DNA of 64,000 bases, from the NCBI GenBank assembly GCA_900188465.1, contig FZPE01000001.1, forward strand, positions 744,001 to 808,000. Reading direction: 5' to 3'. The stretch's first letter is position 1, and every line of letters begins with the position of its first letter. The position numbers were made by a program, and so were the translations under genes. The DNA comes from Micrococcales bacterium KH10 (lineage in GTDB: Bacteria; Actinomycetota; Actinomycetes; Actinomycetales; Cellulomonadaceae). The notes under the pieces were generated by a model, which worked only from the letters and a program-made list of their open reading frames with translations, had not been told where the DNA came from and searched no databases. Below, piece by piece: positions 8,794 to 17,496 of this stretch.

Positions 8794-9261
8794 TCATTGT
8801 CCGGTCACCACGTAACGCTCACACCGGTCACGGACCTGACCGGTATACCCCTTCCACTTCGCCCGCTTGTACTGACCAGCGATCAACACCGCGAACCACT
8901 GAGCATCCTCAGTGACCGCGTCCAGGTCCGCACGTGAGCGATCACGCTCGGCGCTCACCTGATCGAGTTCGTCAGTCAAATCACGCACCTGCGCGGACAG
9001 GTCACCGGCCAGCTGACGGGCACGCTCCAGTTCAGCGATCAACGCGCCTTTCTTGGCCGCGATGTGCTGACCATCGACGAGTTGGGCAGCACGGGCAAGG
9101 TCACGTGCCACCGCAGCACGGTCAGTGGTCAAACCAGCACGCCCTCGCCCACGCGCCCGGGCTTTGCGTGCGGTCTCACGACACCGCACCGTGCAATACA
9201 CCGCACGAGGCCGGCCAACAGGTTCACCACACCGCACACACTTCACCTGATTGCTTGTCAT
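8794..9261 (-). CDS. Zinc-ribbon coiled-coil protein, putative mobilization accessory protein
   Basis: A 155-residue protein of unrecognised family. Four cysteines at about residues 8, 11, 23 and 27 (CVRCG and CTVRC) form a treble-clef or zinc-ribbon-like unit, followed by a very basic stretch (RKARARGRGRA) likely to touch DNA. Residues about 60-120 are a predicted coiled coil rich in Ala, Leu, Arg and Glu. It lies between two GATC-rich regions and just upstream of the relaxase, so a DNA-binding role at oriT is a reasonable guess. The start at 9261 just precedes the cysteine unit. Upstream in-frame starts at 9279 and 9324 are possible, but that sequence looks less coding. Confidence 0.6.
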   Translation of the reverse strand: MTSNQVKCVRCGEPVGRPRAVYCTVRCRETARKARARGRGRAGLTTDRAAVARDLARAAQLVDGQHIAAKKGALIAELERARQLAGDLSAQVRDLTDELDQVSAERDRSRADLDAVTEDAQWFAVLIAGQYKRAKWKGYTGQVRDRCERYVVTGQ

Positions 9262-9696
9262 ACCCACCAACGCGCTCATAAGGCTGGTTCGATGCGTGCC
9301 GATATTTGTCACTAGGGACACCACGGTGCCAGAGGCCCATGGCTAAGTAGATCGATACTCGATATGAGCATCGAGGGTTGTGGATAACTACGTCTCGTAG
9401 ATCATCGATCTGATCTGTGATGGGAGTGCTGATCGGTCGTTGATCTGCTCTATGGATCGTGATCAGGTGCTCTGATGGTCGACAGATCGTTCCTTATGCG
9501 TGTCGATACCTTTCGGCACCGTCACAGCGCGGCGGCATCAAACGATGCCACCGCGCGCCTCGAGAAGCGCGCCGCATGGCCAGGGTGAGGCACGTCCGCA
9601 GCGCCGGGATATCTTCGGACCACACGTAGTGGGCCTGTTCGGTGCGTGGGTGGTGTGTCAGGTAGTTGACTCTGCATCACATGAATGGAGATCGAG
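9262..9696. other. Intergenic region: GATC-rich stretch and a consensus DnaA-box-like site
   Basis: No convincing gene is seen. The part from 9344 to 9500 is AT-richer than its surroundings and dense in GATC, with small inverted repeats such as AGATC-ATC-GATCT. TTGTGGATAA at 9378-9387 contains the reverse complement of TTATCCACA, the consensus DnaA box. It is a single copy, so an origin cannot be claimed. The stretch 9500-9690 shows nothing recognisable. Confidence 0.4.
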
Positions 9697-9846
9697 ATGA
9701 ACAGTCACCGGCAACCGATGGGATGGTCGCGCGTTGAACGAGCGTTGGCCCAAACACTGCACACACAGCCGCGCACCACGAAGGCTCATGGTGCGACTAT
9801 CGAGCGCTGTGAGGCTCCCGACGTAGAAGTCGAGGTCGTGCGATGA
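9697..9846 (+). CDS. Small 49-residue protein coupled to the DUF4192 gene
   Basis: A short frame starting at ATG 9697, with a GGAG ribosome-binding site nine bases upstream of the start. It ends at TGA 9844-9846, overlapping the ATG of the next gene by four bases (ATGA), which is typical of translational coupling. The product is basic in its first half (QPMGWSRVERALAQTL) and acidic near its end, and matches no family I recognise. Support comes only from the start signal and the overlap, so it may be a leader rather than a functional protein. Confidence 0.4.
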   Translation: MNSHRQPMGWSRVERALAQTLHTQPRTTKAHGATIERCEAPDVEVEVVR

Positions 9847-10865
9847 GCGAGCAACGTCCACGAGTGCAGGTTGGTTTGGGCGAGCTCGTTGCCGCGGTCC
9901 CGCATATTGCGGGATACTATCCTTCTGATGGTTCCCTGGCCATCTTGGCGCTTGATGGCGCGAGACTAGGCCCAACAGTGGTGCTCTACGCACAGCCAGA
10001 GCGCCCGATGACGCACCTTGATCTCGTTGGTGCACTCGATAAGGTCGCGCAACATTTCATCAGCGAACAGTTCACCAAGTGCATTCTGGTCGGGTACGGG
10101 CTTGCCGGAGCAGAACTGGCCTCGAGGGCTGACATAGTGCTTAATCTTGATGGCGTGCACGCCGAGGAGGCCGTTGTAGTAGACGGTCGGCGGTGGCGAA
10201 TCATCGGTCCAGATCCAATATCAACATTCGACCTACTGCCGTCACCACCAGCAAGCATCATTAATCAATACCCAACACCGGCGCCGACACGCGAAGCAGC
10301 TCAGTCATCGATGAGCCGTTCGCCCCTGTCCGTGCACGAACAGCTAGGGCGGGTCGCTGAAAATGAACTGGCAGGAAGTAAGCAAGTGAGCCTCGACGAG
10401 GTCACCGGCACGTTGCGGGAGATGGGTGCGAACATAAAATCTGGACGCACACCTGACGTGATCGATGTTGCTCGCGTGGCTGCATTCATGGCGTCACACG
10501 CCAACAACCGGGACGCGGTGATCATCAAATTAGCGGCCTCGAGCAGCGAACTCGATGCCGTGGTGGGATTGGCGCAGTGCGCGCGGATGTGCCAAGAGTC
10601 CGCAGTGCCCGCTGTCGCTGGAGCCGCGGCTTGTGTGGGCTATGTGACAGGCCGGCTTGGTGTCCCGCACGTGTCCGAACTGGCGCAGATGGCAGGCGCA
10701 GAGAATCGGCTCGGCCAATTGGTCCGATTCTGTGCCGAAAATGGGATCAACCCCCAGCTGGTGCGAGAGTCGCTTGAGCGCAGAAGCAAGTCCATGTCGG
10801 TTCCCAAGCCCGGTCTGCGCCCATTGGAGCATCAAAGCATCGGCCCCCCAGGCCCGGCAATATAG
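9843..10865 (+). CDS. DUF4192 domain-containing protein
   Basis: A 340-residue protein whose N-terminus has the DUF4192 signature (LGELVAAVPHIAGYYPSDGS followed by a hydrophobic strand). DUF4192 proteins are common in actinobacteria and their mobile elements but have no established function. Residues about 1-150 form the alpha/beta first half. The second half, about 215-320, is helical and Ala-rich (ARVAAFMASHANNRDAV, AQCARMCQESAVPAVAG) as in other members. The gene overlaps the 49-residue frame upstream by four bases and is followed by a strong stem-loop before the methylase-helicase region. Confidence 0.8.
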   Translation: MSEQRPRVQVGLGELVAAVPHIAGYYPSDGSLAILALDGARLGPTVVLYAQPERPMTHLDLVGALDKVAQHFISEQFTKCILVGYGLAGAELASRADIVLNLDGVHAEEAVVVDGRRWRIIGPDPISTFDLLPSPPASIINQYPTPAPTREAAQSSMSRSPLSVHEQLGRVAENELAGSKQVSLDEVTGTLREMGANIKSGRTPDVIDVARVAAFMASHANNRDAVIIKLAASSSELDAVVGLAQCARMCQESAVPAVAGAAACVGYVTGRLGVPHVSELAQMAGAENRLGQLVRFCAENGINPQLVRESLERRSKSMSVPKPGLRPLEHQSIGPPGPAI

Positions 10866-10911
10866 CGGCGGTATCGCGTTCTCGGGTCTATCGGGGTAGG
10901 GGGCACTAGCG

Positions 10912-10957
10912 ACCTCCTGGCGTGAAGAAGGCAGTCATGTTCTTCACACCAGGAGGT
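10912..10957 (+). promoter_or_regulatory. 18-bp stem-loop sequestering a ribosome-binding site
   Basis: Arms 10912-10929 and 10940-10957 pair over 18 positions with one mismatch around a 10-base loop. The right arm ends in CCAGGAGGT, a near-perfect ribosome-binding site for the ATG at 10964. In the folded transcript that site is fully paired with ACCTCCTGG of the left arm. There is no following T-run, so it does not look like an ordinary terminator. It could work as a translational switch, an attenuator, or a guard against read-through from the DUF4192 gene. Confidence 0.6.
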
Positions 10958-10963
10958 TGTTCT

Positions 10964-11020
10964 ATGCCCACCGACGCACCTGTTTTCAGCGCGAACTGCA
11001 AGGGCGGTGTAGTGTTATGA
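10964..11020 (+). CDS. Possible 18-residue leader peptide
   Basis: An ATG seven bases after a perfect AGGAGG opens an 18-codon frame ending in TGA at 11018-11020. The stop overlaps an ATG at 11017 of the long methylase-helicase frame (ATGA). The strong ribosome-binding site and the overlap argue for translation. The peptide MPTDAPVFSANCKGGVVL has no recognisable feature. It may couple translation of what follows to opening of the preceding stem-loop. Confidence 0.35.
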   Translation: MPTDAPVFSANCKGGVVL

Positions 11021-11131
11021 CACTTGGCAAGCAAAGCCTAGTAGGGTTTGGTGGGCGAAACCGTCGCAGTCGTCAAGAGGTGACGGGTCAAGGTGAGTTT
11101 GATCTGTGGGGTCAGCCAGAGGGGGTTCGAC

Positions 11132-11650
11132 ATGAACAAGTGGGGCGCGTTAGCACAAACGATGGTGCGCGAGCACGATCCGGATCGGTACGACTCGATC
11201 CCGAGCAGTCAGCGCCAGGACTACTTTTCGAGTTGGGGGATGCGGATCGAGACGCAGATTCAGTCGGTCACAAACCGGCTGATCGAGACGGAGCTATCAA
11301 CGCCGGAGTATCTGGACGAGGTGGGCCGGCGCAACATGTGCCGGATGCAGGCCGAGGAACTGGTACTGAGGCAGGAGTTGTACGAGACGTTGCCGGCAGC
11401 AGTGACTCAGGACGGCGACGAGGACTCGCAGAGCGAGGAGATGATCGAACAGGCCGAGCTGGAGGGTCGCGAACAGGTTTACCTCGAGCAGATAGCCGAA
11501 GCGCTGGCGGAGCAGGACGAGTGGACGTTCGAGAGGGTGTGCTGGTATCGGGATCTGGGTTACATCCCGACCTGGGCGAAACCGTCCCGAGCGGTGTTGG
11601 ATCAGTTGCCCGAGACTATGAGATCGGCTTACGCGGGCAAGACGAGCTAG
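11132..11650 (+). CDS. TnpV-like small protein nested in another frame of the helicase ORF
   Basis: A 172-residue frame with ATG 11132 preceded by AGAGGGGG. Its codons end overwhelmingly in G or C, as expected for real coding DNA here, while the overlapping long frame does not show this in the same stretch. The opening (NKWGALAQTMVREHDPDRYD) and helical, acidic body resemble the TnpV family of transposon-encoded proteins. The C-terminus has a distinctive RVCWYRDLGYIPTWAK block. TnpV function is unknown. The stop at 11650 lies just before the block where the helicase family becomes conserved. The family assignment is tentative; that the frame is coding is fairly sure. Confidence 0.65.
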   Translation: MNKWGALAQTMVREHDPDRYDSIPSSQRQDYFSSWGMRIETQIQSVTNRLIETELSTPEYLDEVGRRNMCRMQAEELVLRQELYETLPAAVTQDGDEDSQSEEMIEQAELEGREQVYLEQIAEALAEQDEWTFERVCWYRDLGYIPTWAKPSRAVLDQLPETMRSAYAGKTS

Positions 11651-14600
11651 CGCCGTCGGGTGTTGGTGCCCGCATTCAGGCGAATCTTGCCGCAATCCGT
11701 ATGGTGCGCACCCTCGAAGACGAGGGGCGCGCACCCACACCTGTCGAGCAGGCGAGTCTAGCGAGGTGGGGGTCGTGGGGTGCGTGCGCGGCACTTTTTG
11801 ATGAGTCGAAACCGCAGTGGGCTAGTGCCCGCGAGCAGTTGCGCGACCTGGTCGGTGACGAGCAGTATGACGCGGCGCGGCGCACCACGATCAATGCCCA
11901 CTACACTGATCCGGCTTATGCGCGTGCGATCTGGCAAGCTGTTGCTGAGCTAGGTTTTACTGGCGGCCAGGTCCTCGAACCTGGGTGTGGGTCCGGGGTG
12001 TTCATGGGCACCAGCCCTGATGGTGCCACGATCACCGGCATCGAGCTCGACCCGGTCACAGCGAAGATCACCAGTTACTTGTATCCGGGCCACCAGGTGC
12101 TCGCTGAGTCATTCGCTGACACCATGATTGCCAATGACTCGTTTGACCTGGCTGTCGGTAACGTGCCCTTTGGTGACATCATCTTGACCGATCGGGCACA
12201 TAACCCGACCCGTGAGGTGATCCATAACCACTTCATTCTCAAGTCATTGAACCTTGTCAAACCCGGTGGCATCGTGGCGGTGCTCACCAGTTCGTTCACG
12301 ATGGATGCGCGCAACAAGAACACGCGCGCACTGATAGCTGAGCGCGCCGACTTGCTTGGTGCTGTGCGCCTGCCCACCGGTGCGCATCAGCGTTCAGCTG
12401 GCACCCAGGCCCTCACTGATGTGCTGATCTTGCGTAAGCGTGAAGCAGAACGCACACCAGCAGACCAGTCGTGGATCTCCACTGTGGCCCGTGTGGTCGA
12501 CGGCACCGAGGTCCGCATCAACAATTACTTCGATGCGCACCCTGATCGTGTGCTGGGCACCACCCGGGTCGGTAACGGCATGTATGGCCCTAGAACTGTC
12601 AGCGTGGAACCACCCGCAGGCGCGGACCTGCCCGCACTGCTCGGTGAACAACTGCGCCAGGTCACCCTCGAAGCGAAGGAGCACTCCCTGGTCTTTGCCC
12701 CCGAAGCGTCAGCGTCGGGCGACATTGAGGTGAAGGTCCCGCAGGTGGGGCGGTGGGACGGTGCTATTCACAAGCTCGATGACGGCACCTTTGGAACCTA
12801 CACGGGCGGACGCATCGAACGGTTCACCATCCCCAACAGTGCCGCGCGTGAACTCGACTCACTGCTGCAGTTACGCGACCTGAGCGTCGAACTGCTCAGT
12901 GCAGAAGCAGCGACCACCGGCATGGTCGGGCAGGTCGAGGCGTTACGGGCACGTTTGAACACCGTGTTCGACCAGCATGTTGAACGTTTCGGGGCACCAT
13001 CTCGGATCACCGTCACCGAACGTGTCCACCCGACGCGCCCCGATGAAACCATCGTGACTCGGCGTCGCCCTGCAGCGGCCAAAGCGTTCGCCTCTGACCC
13101 GTTTGCCCAAACCGTCTTTGCCCTCGCAGAGTACGACCACCGCACCGGAGACGTAACCAAGTCGTCACTGTTCGTTGGCCGTTCGATCCAAGCACGCCAA
13201 CCCGTCCAAGGCGCAGAGACCGCTGCCGATGCCCTGGCATTGAGCTTGGACACGACCGGCAAGGTGGACCTGGACACGATCGCGACACTTCTCGACGTCG
13301 ACGAGCAGACTGCACGTCAAGAGTTGGGAGATCTTGTCTTTGAAGACCCCAGCACGGGCGAACTCGTCCCAGCCTCGCAGTACCTTTCTGGTGATGTGCG
13401 CATCAAACTCGATGCTGCGCGATTGGCAGCAGCCCAGGACCCGGACAAGTGGACAGGTAACGTCACCGCGCTCGAACAAGTCCAGCCCAGCCCGTTGGGA
13501 CCGGGAGAGATTGACGCGAAGATCGGTGCGACGTGGATACCTGCCGAAGTCATCCAGCAGTTTATTCAAGAACTATTGGATGACCCCTCGGCCAAGGTAT
13601 TCTCGCCCGGGCGCGGAATCTGGGAAGTAACCGCACGCAACCATGGTGTTCTAGCGACGTCGACCTGGGGCACCAATGACATGCCGGCAGGCAAGATCAT
13701 CGCGAAAATCGCGGAACAAAAACCCCTGATCGTGTACACCACGGTTGGAGAGTCCACCGTCGTAGATCCCGAGGCGACCGCCGCTGTTCAGGCAAAAGCT
13801 GACGAGATCCGCGAACGGTTCAGCGAATGGTTGTGGCAAGACCCGCAGCGATCGGTCACGATGCAAAACGAATACAACCGGTTGTTCAACTCCATTGTCT
13901 TGCGTGACTATGCTGCTGAAGCTGCAGCGCTATCCTTCCCGGGCCTGATCCATTCCTTTATCCCGCGCGCCCACCAACGCGTTGCGGTGGCCCGTATGAT
14001 CCATGAACCAGCTGTCGGGCTATTCCACGAAGTCGGTGCCGGCAAGACCGCTGAGATGGTCATGGGTGCGATGGAGTTGCGCAGACTCGGCCTGGTCAAT
14101 AAACCAGTCGTCGTCGTTCCCAACCACATGCTCGAACAGATCACCGGTGACTGGCTCCGGCTCTACCCGTCCGCCAAACTCCTTGCCACCTCCAGCGAAG
14201 ACCTCACCGGAGAGGGCAGGCGCAGGTTCGTCGCGCGCGCGGCGGTCAACGAGTGGGACGGCATTGTCATGACACAAAAAGCGTTCGAACGTATCGAACT
14301 GTCTGCCAAGAACAAAGCGATCTACCTGCGCTCGGAGATCGCCAGTTTCGAGCAATCCCTCACCTTCGCCAAACAATCCAACCCTGGTTCGAGTTCAGTC
14401 AAACAGTTAGAAAAGGCCAAACTGCGCAAAGAGGAACAACTCAAGGCACTGCTGGACAAACCGACCGACCCAGGGTTGGAGTTCGAGCAGACCGGCATCG
14501 ACTACATCATCGTCGACGAAGCGCAAGCCTACAAGAACCTGGCCACGCATTCCTCCATCCAAGAAGCCGTGATCACCGGGTCCAAGCGTGCCACGGACAT

Positions 14601-16581
14601 GCATTCCAAGATCGAATGGCTCAGAGCAACCCGTGGGGACCGCGTCGTGACGTTCGCTACCGGCACCCCGGTGTCGAACTCGATCACTGAAACCTTCACC
14701 ATGCAACGGTTCTTGCGACCGGACCTCCTGCACGCCGCCGGCATCGACGTGTTCGACCAATGGGCAGCAACGTTTGGTAAGCAAACCACCGGGGTCGAGC
14801 TCGCACCGCAAGGCGGCGGCAAATACAGGGTCAAAACCCGACTGGCACGGTTCCAAAACGTCGGTGAGCTCATCCGCATGTGGGCCGTGTTCGCCGACGT
14901 CAAAACCGCCGAAGACCTCAATCTACCTGTGCCGAAAATAGCAGTGAACTCATCTGGGGAACGCGCTCCCGAGAACATCGTGGTGCCAGCCTCACCAGGT
15001 CTAATCGACTATATGGCCGAGATCACCCGACGGGTCGAGTTGATCGAGTCCAAAGCAGTCGGACTCGAAGAAGACAACATGCTCAAGATTTCGACCGACG
15101 GACGCAAAGCCGCCATGGATCTGCACCTGGTCGGCCGCGATACCGGAGAAACATCAAAAGTCGACCACGTGGTGGCGAACATCGCGAAGATCTGGCGACA
15201 AACCGCTGACGTCGAGTACGACGATCCTGTCACCGGTGAACCCTCACCCATCCTCGGCGCCACCCAACTGGTGTTCTGCGACTTCTCCACCCCATCGACA
15301 ACCAAATGGAACATGTACGACGCGATTCGAGACGGCCTAGTCGCACGCGGCATGGACCGCAGCGACATCGCGTTCATCCACACCGCGAATACCGACGCCA
15401 AGAAAGACCAACTTTTCGCAGACGTGCGGGCCGGACGCATCAAGGTCCTCCTCGGTTCAACCAGCAAAATGGGCACGGGCACAAACGTGCAAGACCGAGT
15501 GATAGCTATGCATCACATTGACTGCCCCTGGCGACCAGCTGACCTGATCCAGCGCGACGGGCGCGGAGTTCGCCAAGGCAACATGAACAACGAAATCAGC
15601 ATCTACCGATACATCACCGAACGCTCCTTCGACGCCTACATGTTCCAAAAAGTCGAAGCCAAAGCAGTGCTCATCCACGCACTACTGCGTGGCACCCTCG
15701 ACATGCGCGAAATCGAGGACATCGGAGACGTCGCATTGAGCGTGGGAGCAGCCAAAGCAGCCGCATCCGGTGACCCGCTCGTCCTCGAACTGGCCACCAC
15801 CCAAGCAGCGATCACCAAACTCGAACGACTCGAACGCGCCCACCACCGCAACCAAGCTGGCCTCATGCAAACCATCGACATCGCAGCAACCAACAAACAA
15901 GCCGCCATGAACCGGATACCACAACTGAGCCAAGCGATCAGTCAAACCATCCCCACCAAAGCAGACCAGTTCCGCATCACCGTTGACGGTTCACCGACCA
16001 GGTCACGAACCGACGCGCAACAATACCTAGCCAAGGCGATCACACAAACCCGTAACGCCCATCACCACCACCTGCATTACGGCACCGGCAACGAAGTCAC
16101 CAGAAACAAGTTCATCACCCTCGGCGGTCATGACTTCAACTTGCGCATGTACAACATGCTCGGCACCACCTGGGTACAACTACAACTTGCCGCAGACCCA
16201 ACAATGCGCGTTGAACTCGAACACACCGAATTCAACGCCGAAGGCCACGGTGCGATCACCAAACTCGAAAACCTCCTGACCCGCCTACCAGGCGAGGTGA
16301 CCAAACTCGAATCAGACATCGTCAAATACGACCAAACCATCGCCCAAGCACAAGACCGGCTCGGCACCCCATTTAGGCATGAGATCGAACTACGCAACGC
16401 CCGCGACGACCTCGCCCGCATCAAACAACAAATGATGGACAACCTCGACCCCGACGACACTGACACCCCGACAACCGAACCAACCACGAAGCCCGACCGG
16501 CCCAAACTCAACACACGTCCAGAACTCACCCGCACCCGGCCACCACGAATCGAAATCATCCATGTCGGAGGACCCCGATGA
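11539..16581 (+). CDS. N6-adenine methylase / SNF2-like helicase giant protein
   Basis: A fused methyltransferase-helicase of the strawberry-notch/DarB-like type carried by phages and conjugative elements, where relatives counter host restriction. Counting from GTG 11539 (about 1680 residues), a conserved N-terminal block (IQANLAAIRMVRTLEDEGR) comes first. SAM-binding motif I LEPGCGSG follows near 146, catalytic NVPFGD near 207, Walker A GAGKT near 830, DEAQ near 991, ATGTPVSN near 1041 and the helicase motif RDGRGVRQGN near 1340. A basic Pro/Thr-rich tail ends the protein. The start is uncertain: the frame is open back to 10957, ATG 11017 overlaps a leader peptide, and ATG 11701 cuts into the conserved block. 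A frameshift from the TnpV-like gene is also conceivable. Confidence 0.82.
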   Translation: MLVSGSGLHPDLGETVPSGVGSVARDYEIGLRGQDELAPSGVGARIQANLAAIRMVRTLEDEGRAPTPVEQASLARWGSWGACAALFDESKPQWASAREQLRDLVGDEQYDAARRTTINAHYTDPAYARAIWQAVAELGFTGGQVLEPGCGSGVFMGTSPDGATITGIELDPVTAKITSYLYPGHQVLAESFADTMIANDSFDLAVGNVPFGDIILTDRAHNPTREVIHNHFILKSLNLVKPGGIVAVLTSSFTMDARNKNTRALIAERADLLGAVRLPTGAHQRSAGTQALTDVLILRKREAERTPADQSWISTVARVVDGTEVRINNYFDAHPDRVLGTTRVGNGMYGPRTVSVEPPAGADLPALLGEQLRQVTLEAKEHSLVFAPEASASGDIEVKVPQVGRWDGAIHKLDDGTFGTYTGGRIERFTIPNSAARELDSLLQLRDLSVELLSAEAATTGMVGQVEALRARLNTVFDQHVERFGAPSRITVTERVHPTRPDETIVTRRRPAAAKAFASDPFAQTVFALAEYDHRTGDVTKSSLFVGRSIQARQPVQGAETAADALALSLDTTGKVDLDTIATLLDVDEQTARQELGDLVFEDPSTGELVPASQYLSGDVRIKLDAARLAAAQDPDKWTGNVTALEQVQPSPLGPGEIDAKIGATWIPAEVIQQFIQELLDDPSAKVFSPGRGIWEVTARNHGVLATSTWGTNDMPAGKIIAKIAEQKPLIVYTTVGESTVVDPEATAAVQAKADEIRERFSEWLWQDPQRSVTMQNEYNRLFNSIVLRDYAAEAAALSFPGLIHSFIPRAHQRVAVARMIHEPAVGLFHEVGAGKTAEMVMGAMELRRLGLVNKPVVVVPNHMLEQITGDWLRLYPSAKLLATSSEDLTGEGRRRFVARAAVNEWDGIVMTQKAFERIELSAKNKAIYLRSEIASFEQSLTFAKQSNPGSSSVKQLEKAKLRKEEQLKALLDKPTDPGLEFEQTGIDYIIVDEAQAYKNLATHSSIQEAVITGSKRATDMHSKIEWLRATRGDRVVTFATGTPVSNSITETFTMQRFLRPDLLHAAGIDVFDQWAATFGKQTTGVELAPQGGGKYRVKTRLARFQNVGELIRMWAVFADVKTAEDLNLPVPKIAVNSSGERAPENIVVPASPGLIDYMAEITRRVELIESKAVGLEEDNMLKISTDGRKAAMDLHLVGRDTGETSKVDHVVANIAKIWRQTADVEYDDPVTGEPSPILGATQLVFCDFSTPSTTKWNMYDAIRDGLVARGMDRSDIAFIHTANTDAKKDQLFADVRAGRIKVLLGSTSKMGTGTNVQDRVIAMHHIDCPWRPADLIQRDGRGVRQGNMNNEISIYRYITERSFDAYMFQKVEAKAVLIHALLRGTLDMREIEDIGDVALSVGAAKAAASGDPLVLELATTQAAITKLERLERAHHRNQAGLMQTIDIAATNKQAAMNRIPQLSQAISQTIPTKADQFRITVDGSPTRSRTDAQQYLAKAITQTRNAHHHHLHYGTGNEVTRNKFITLGGHDFNLRMYNMLGTTWVQLQLAADPTMRVELEHTEFNAEGHGAITKLENLLTRLPGEVTKLESDIVKYDQTIAQAQDRLGTPFRHEIELRNARDDLARIKQQMMDNLDPDDTDTPTTEPTTKPDRPKLNTRPELTRTRPPRIEIIHVGGPR

Positions 16582-16677
16582 TGTCGCACCGAACGATGGT
16601 TATCGGAGTGATGCCAGCGACATCACTATCGACGTGATCAGAACAACACACCTTCATCACCCCAAGGAGTTCTGACC

Positions 16678-17208
16678 ATGTCCACCACGACCACCACCGG
16701 CCATGAGCCTGAACACGACCTCATCGCCTCCCTACACCAGCGCACACCACAACAACGAGCAGGCATCCACATCTCAGTCCTCACAACCCCCTCCTGTTCG
16801 CAATGCACAGTGACCTGCAACCAATTCGACAAGAAGGGCTACCAATACGACACCCTCCTCGCCACCGACAACCCCGAAATGTTCGACTTCGCCCGCCAAC
16901 GCGGCTTCCTCCAAGCACCCGTCGTCTTCGTACACGACAACAACGGCGAGATCCTCGACGCCTGGTCGGGCTTCCGACCCGACAAAATCATGGCGCTGGG
17001 CAAGACCATCAACGCTCGAGCGAATCTCCCAACAACCGCACAAACAACGGGAGCAGCACCCGAACCCGTGCCGCGCGCACAAGAACGACCAGCACTCAAC
17101 CAACTGGCCACCCGACACCGACCCGGCAGCGACTACACCATCGCAGCACACACAGCACCAAACACGCCGCCGGTCGTGATCGCGCAAGCACGTCACGTCA
17201 GCCTCTAG
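16678..17208 (+). CDS. Glutaredoxin/NrdH-like thiol-disulfide protein with long tail
   Basis: A 176-residue protein with a glutaredoxin-like fold at about residues 30-110. It has a strand ending in TPSCSQC, giving a CxxC redox centre at C40 and C43, and a cis-Pro-type APVVFV segment near 90. The remaining 65 residues are Pro/Ala/Thr-rich and unusual for NrdH-sized proteins. ATG 16678 has an AAGGAG ribosome-binding site. It closes the plus-strand cluster of the element and is followed by a strong terminator. NrdH-like proteins donate electrons to ribonucleotide reductase; the role on this element is unknown. Confidence 0.72.
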   Translation: MSTTTTTGHEPEHDLIASLHQRTPQQRAGIHISVLTTPSCSQCTVTCNQFDKKGYQYDTLLATDNPEMFDFARQRGFLQAPVVFVHDNNGEILDAWSGFRPDKIMALGKTINARANLPTTAQTTGAAPEPVPRAQERPALNQLATRHRPGSDYTIAAHTAPNTPPVVIAQARHVSL

Positions 17209-17223
17209 CAACACCCCACAGCA

Positions 17224-17259
17224 AAGGCCACGAGCAACGTCTTAGTTGCTCGTGGCCTT
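17224..17259. terminator. Bidirectional terminator
   Basis: A perfect 15-bp stem (AAGGCCACGAGCAAC and its complement) with a six-base loop lies between the converging glutaredoxin-like gene and the minus-strand small gene. It can terminate both. Confidence 0.8.
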
Positions 17260-17266
17260 CACTCGT

Positions 17267-17458
17267 CTAGGAAGCAAGGATCACTCGAATCCTCGTCAAC
17301 TGTTCAGACACCACCTCAAGTTCTTCATACGCAAGCTCGTCAAACGGGCGCACCACCGAGGGCGCTTCACCATCAGCCTGAACCAGCAGCCAGGGATGGA
17401 ACTCTGCTTGGTGGAGCTCATGTTGTTCGGTTTCGTCACACCAACTTGGGCAATCCAT
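17267..17458 (-). CDS. Small CPSWC protein, DUF6907-like
   Basis: A 63-residue acidic protein starting MDCPSWCDETEQHELHQ, i.e. a CPxWC motif followed by His-rich residues. It ends with a helical segment (ELAYEELEVVSEQLTRIRVI). This layout resembles DUF6907 proteins, common short proteins of actinobacterial phages and mobile elements. The start at 17458 has a nearby TGAGGA. It lies next to the integrase gene. Function is unknown; excisionase-like or regulatory roles are only guesses. Confidence 0.5.
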   Translation of the reverse strand: MDCPSWCDETEQHELHQAEFHPWLLVQADGEAPSVVRPFDELAYEELEVVSEQLTRIRVILAS

Positions 17459-17496
17459 TCCTCAATTCTCGCAGGCCACATACCTGACGATCACTT

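Noticed and set aside
8351-8797. Open minus-strand frame of 148 codons across the GATC repeats
   Set aside because: It only translates the direct repeats, overlaps the relaxase start and has no ribosome-binding site or domain character.
9500-9700. 66-codon plus-strand frame
   Set aside because: No ribosome-binding site, low-complexity Arg/Pro/His-rich product and no conserved features.
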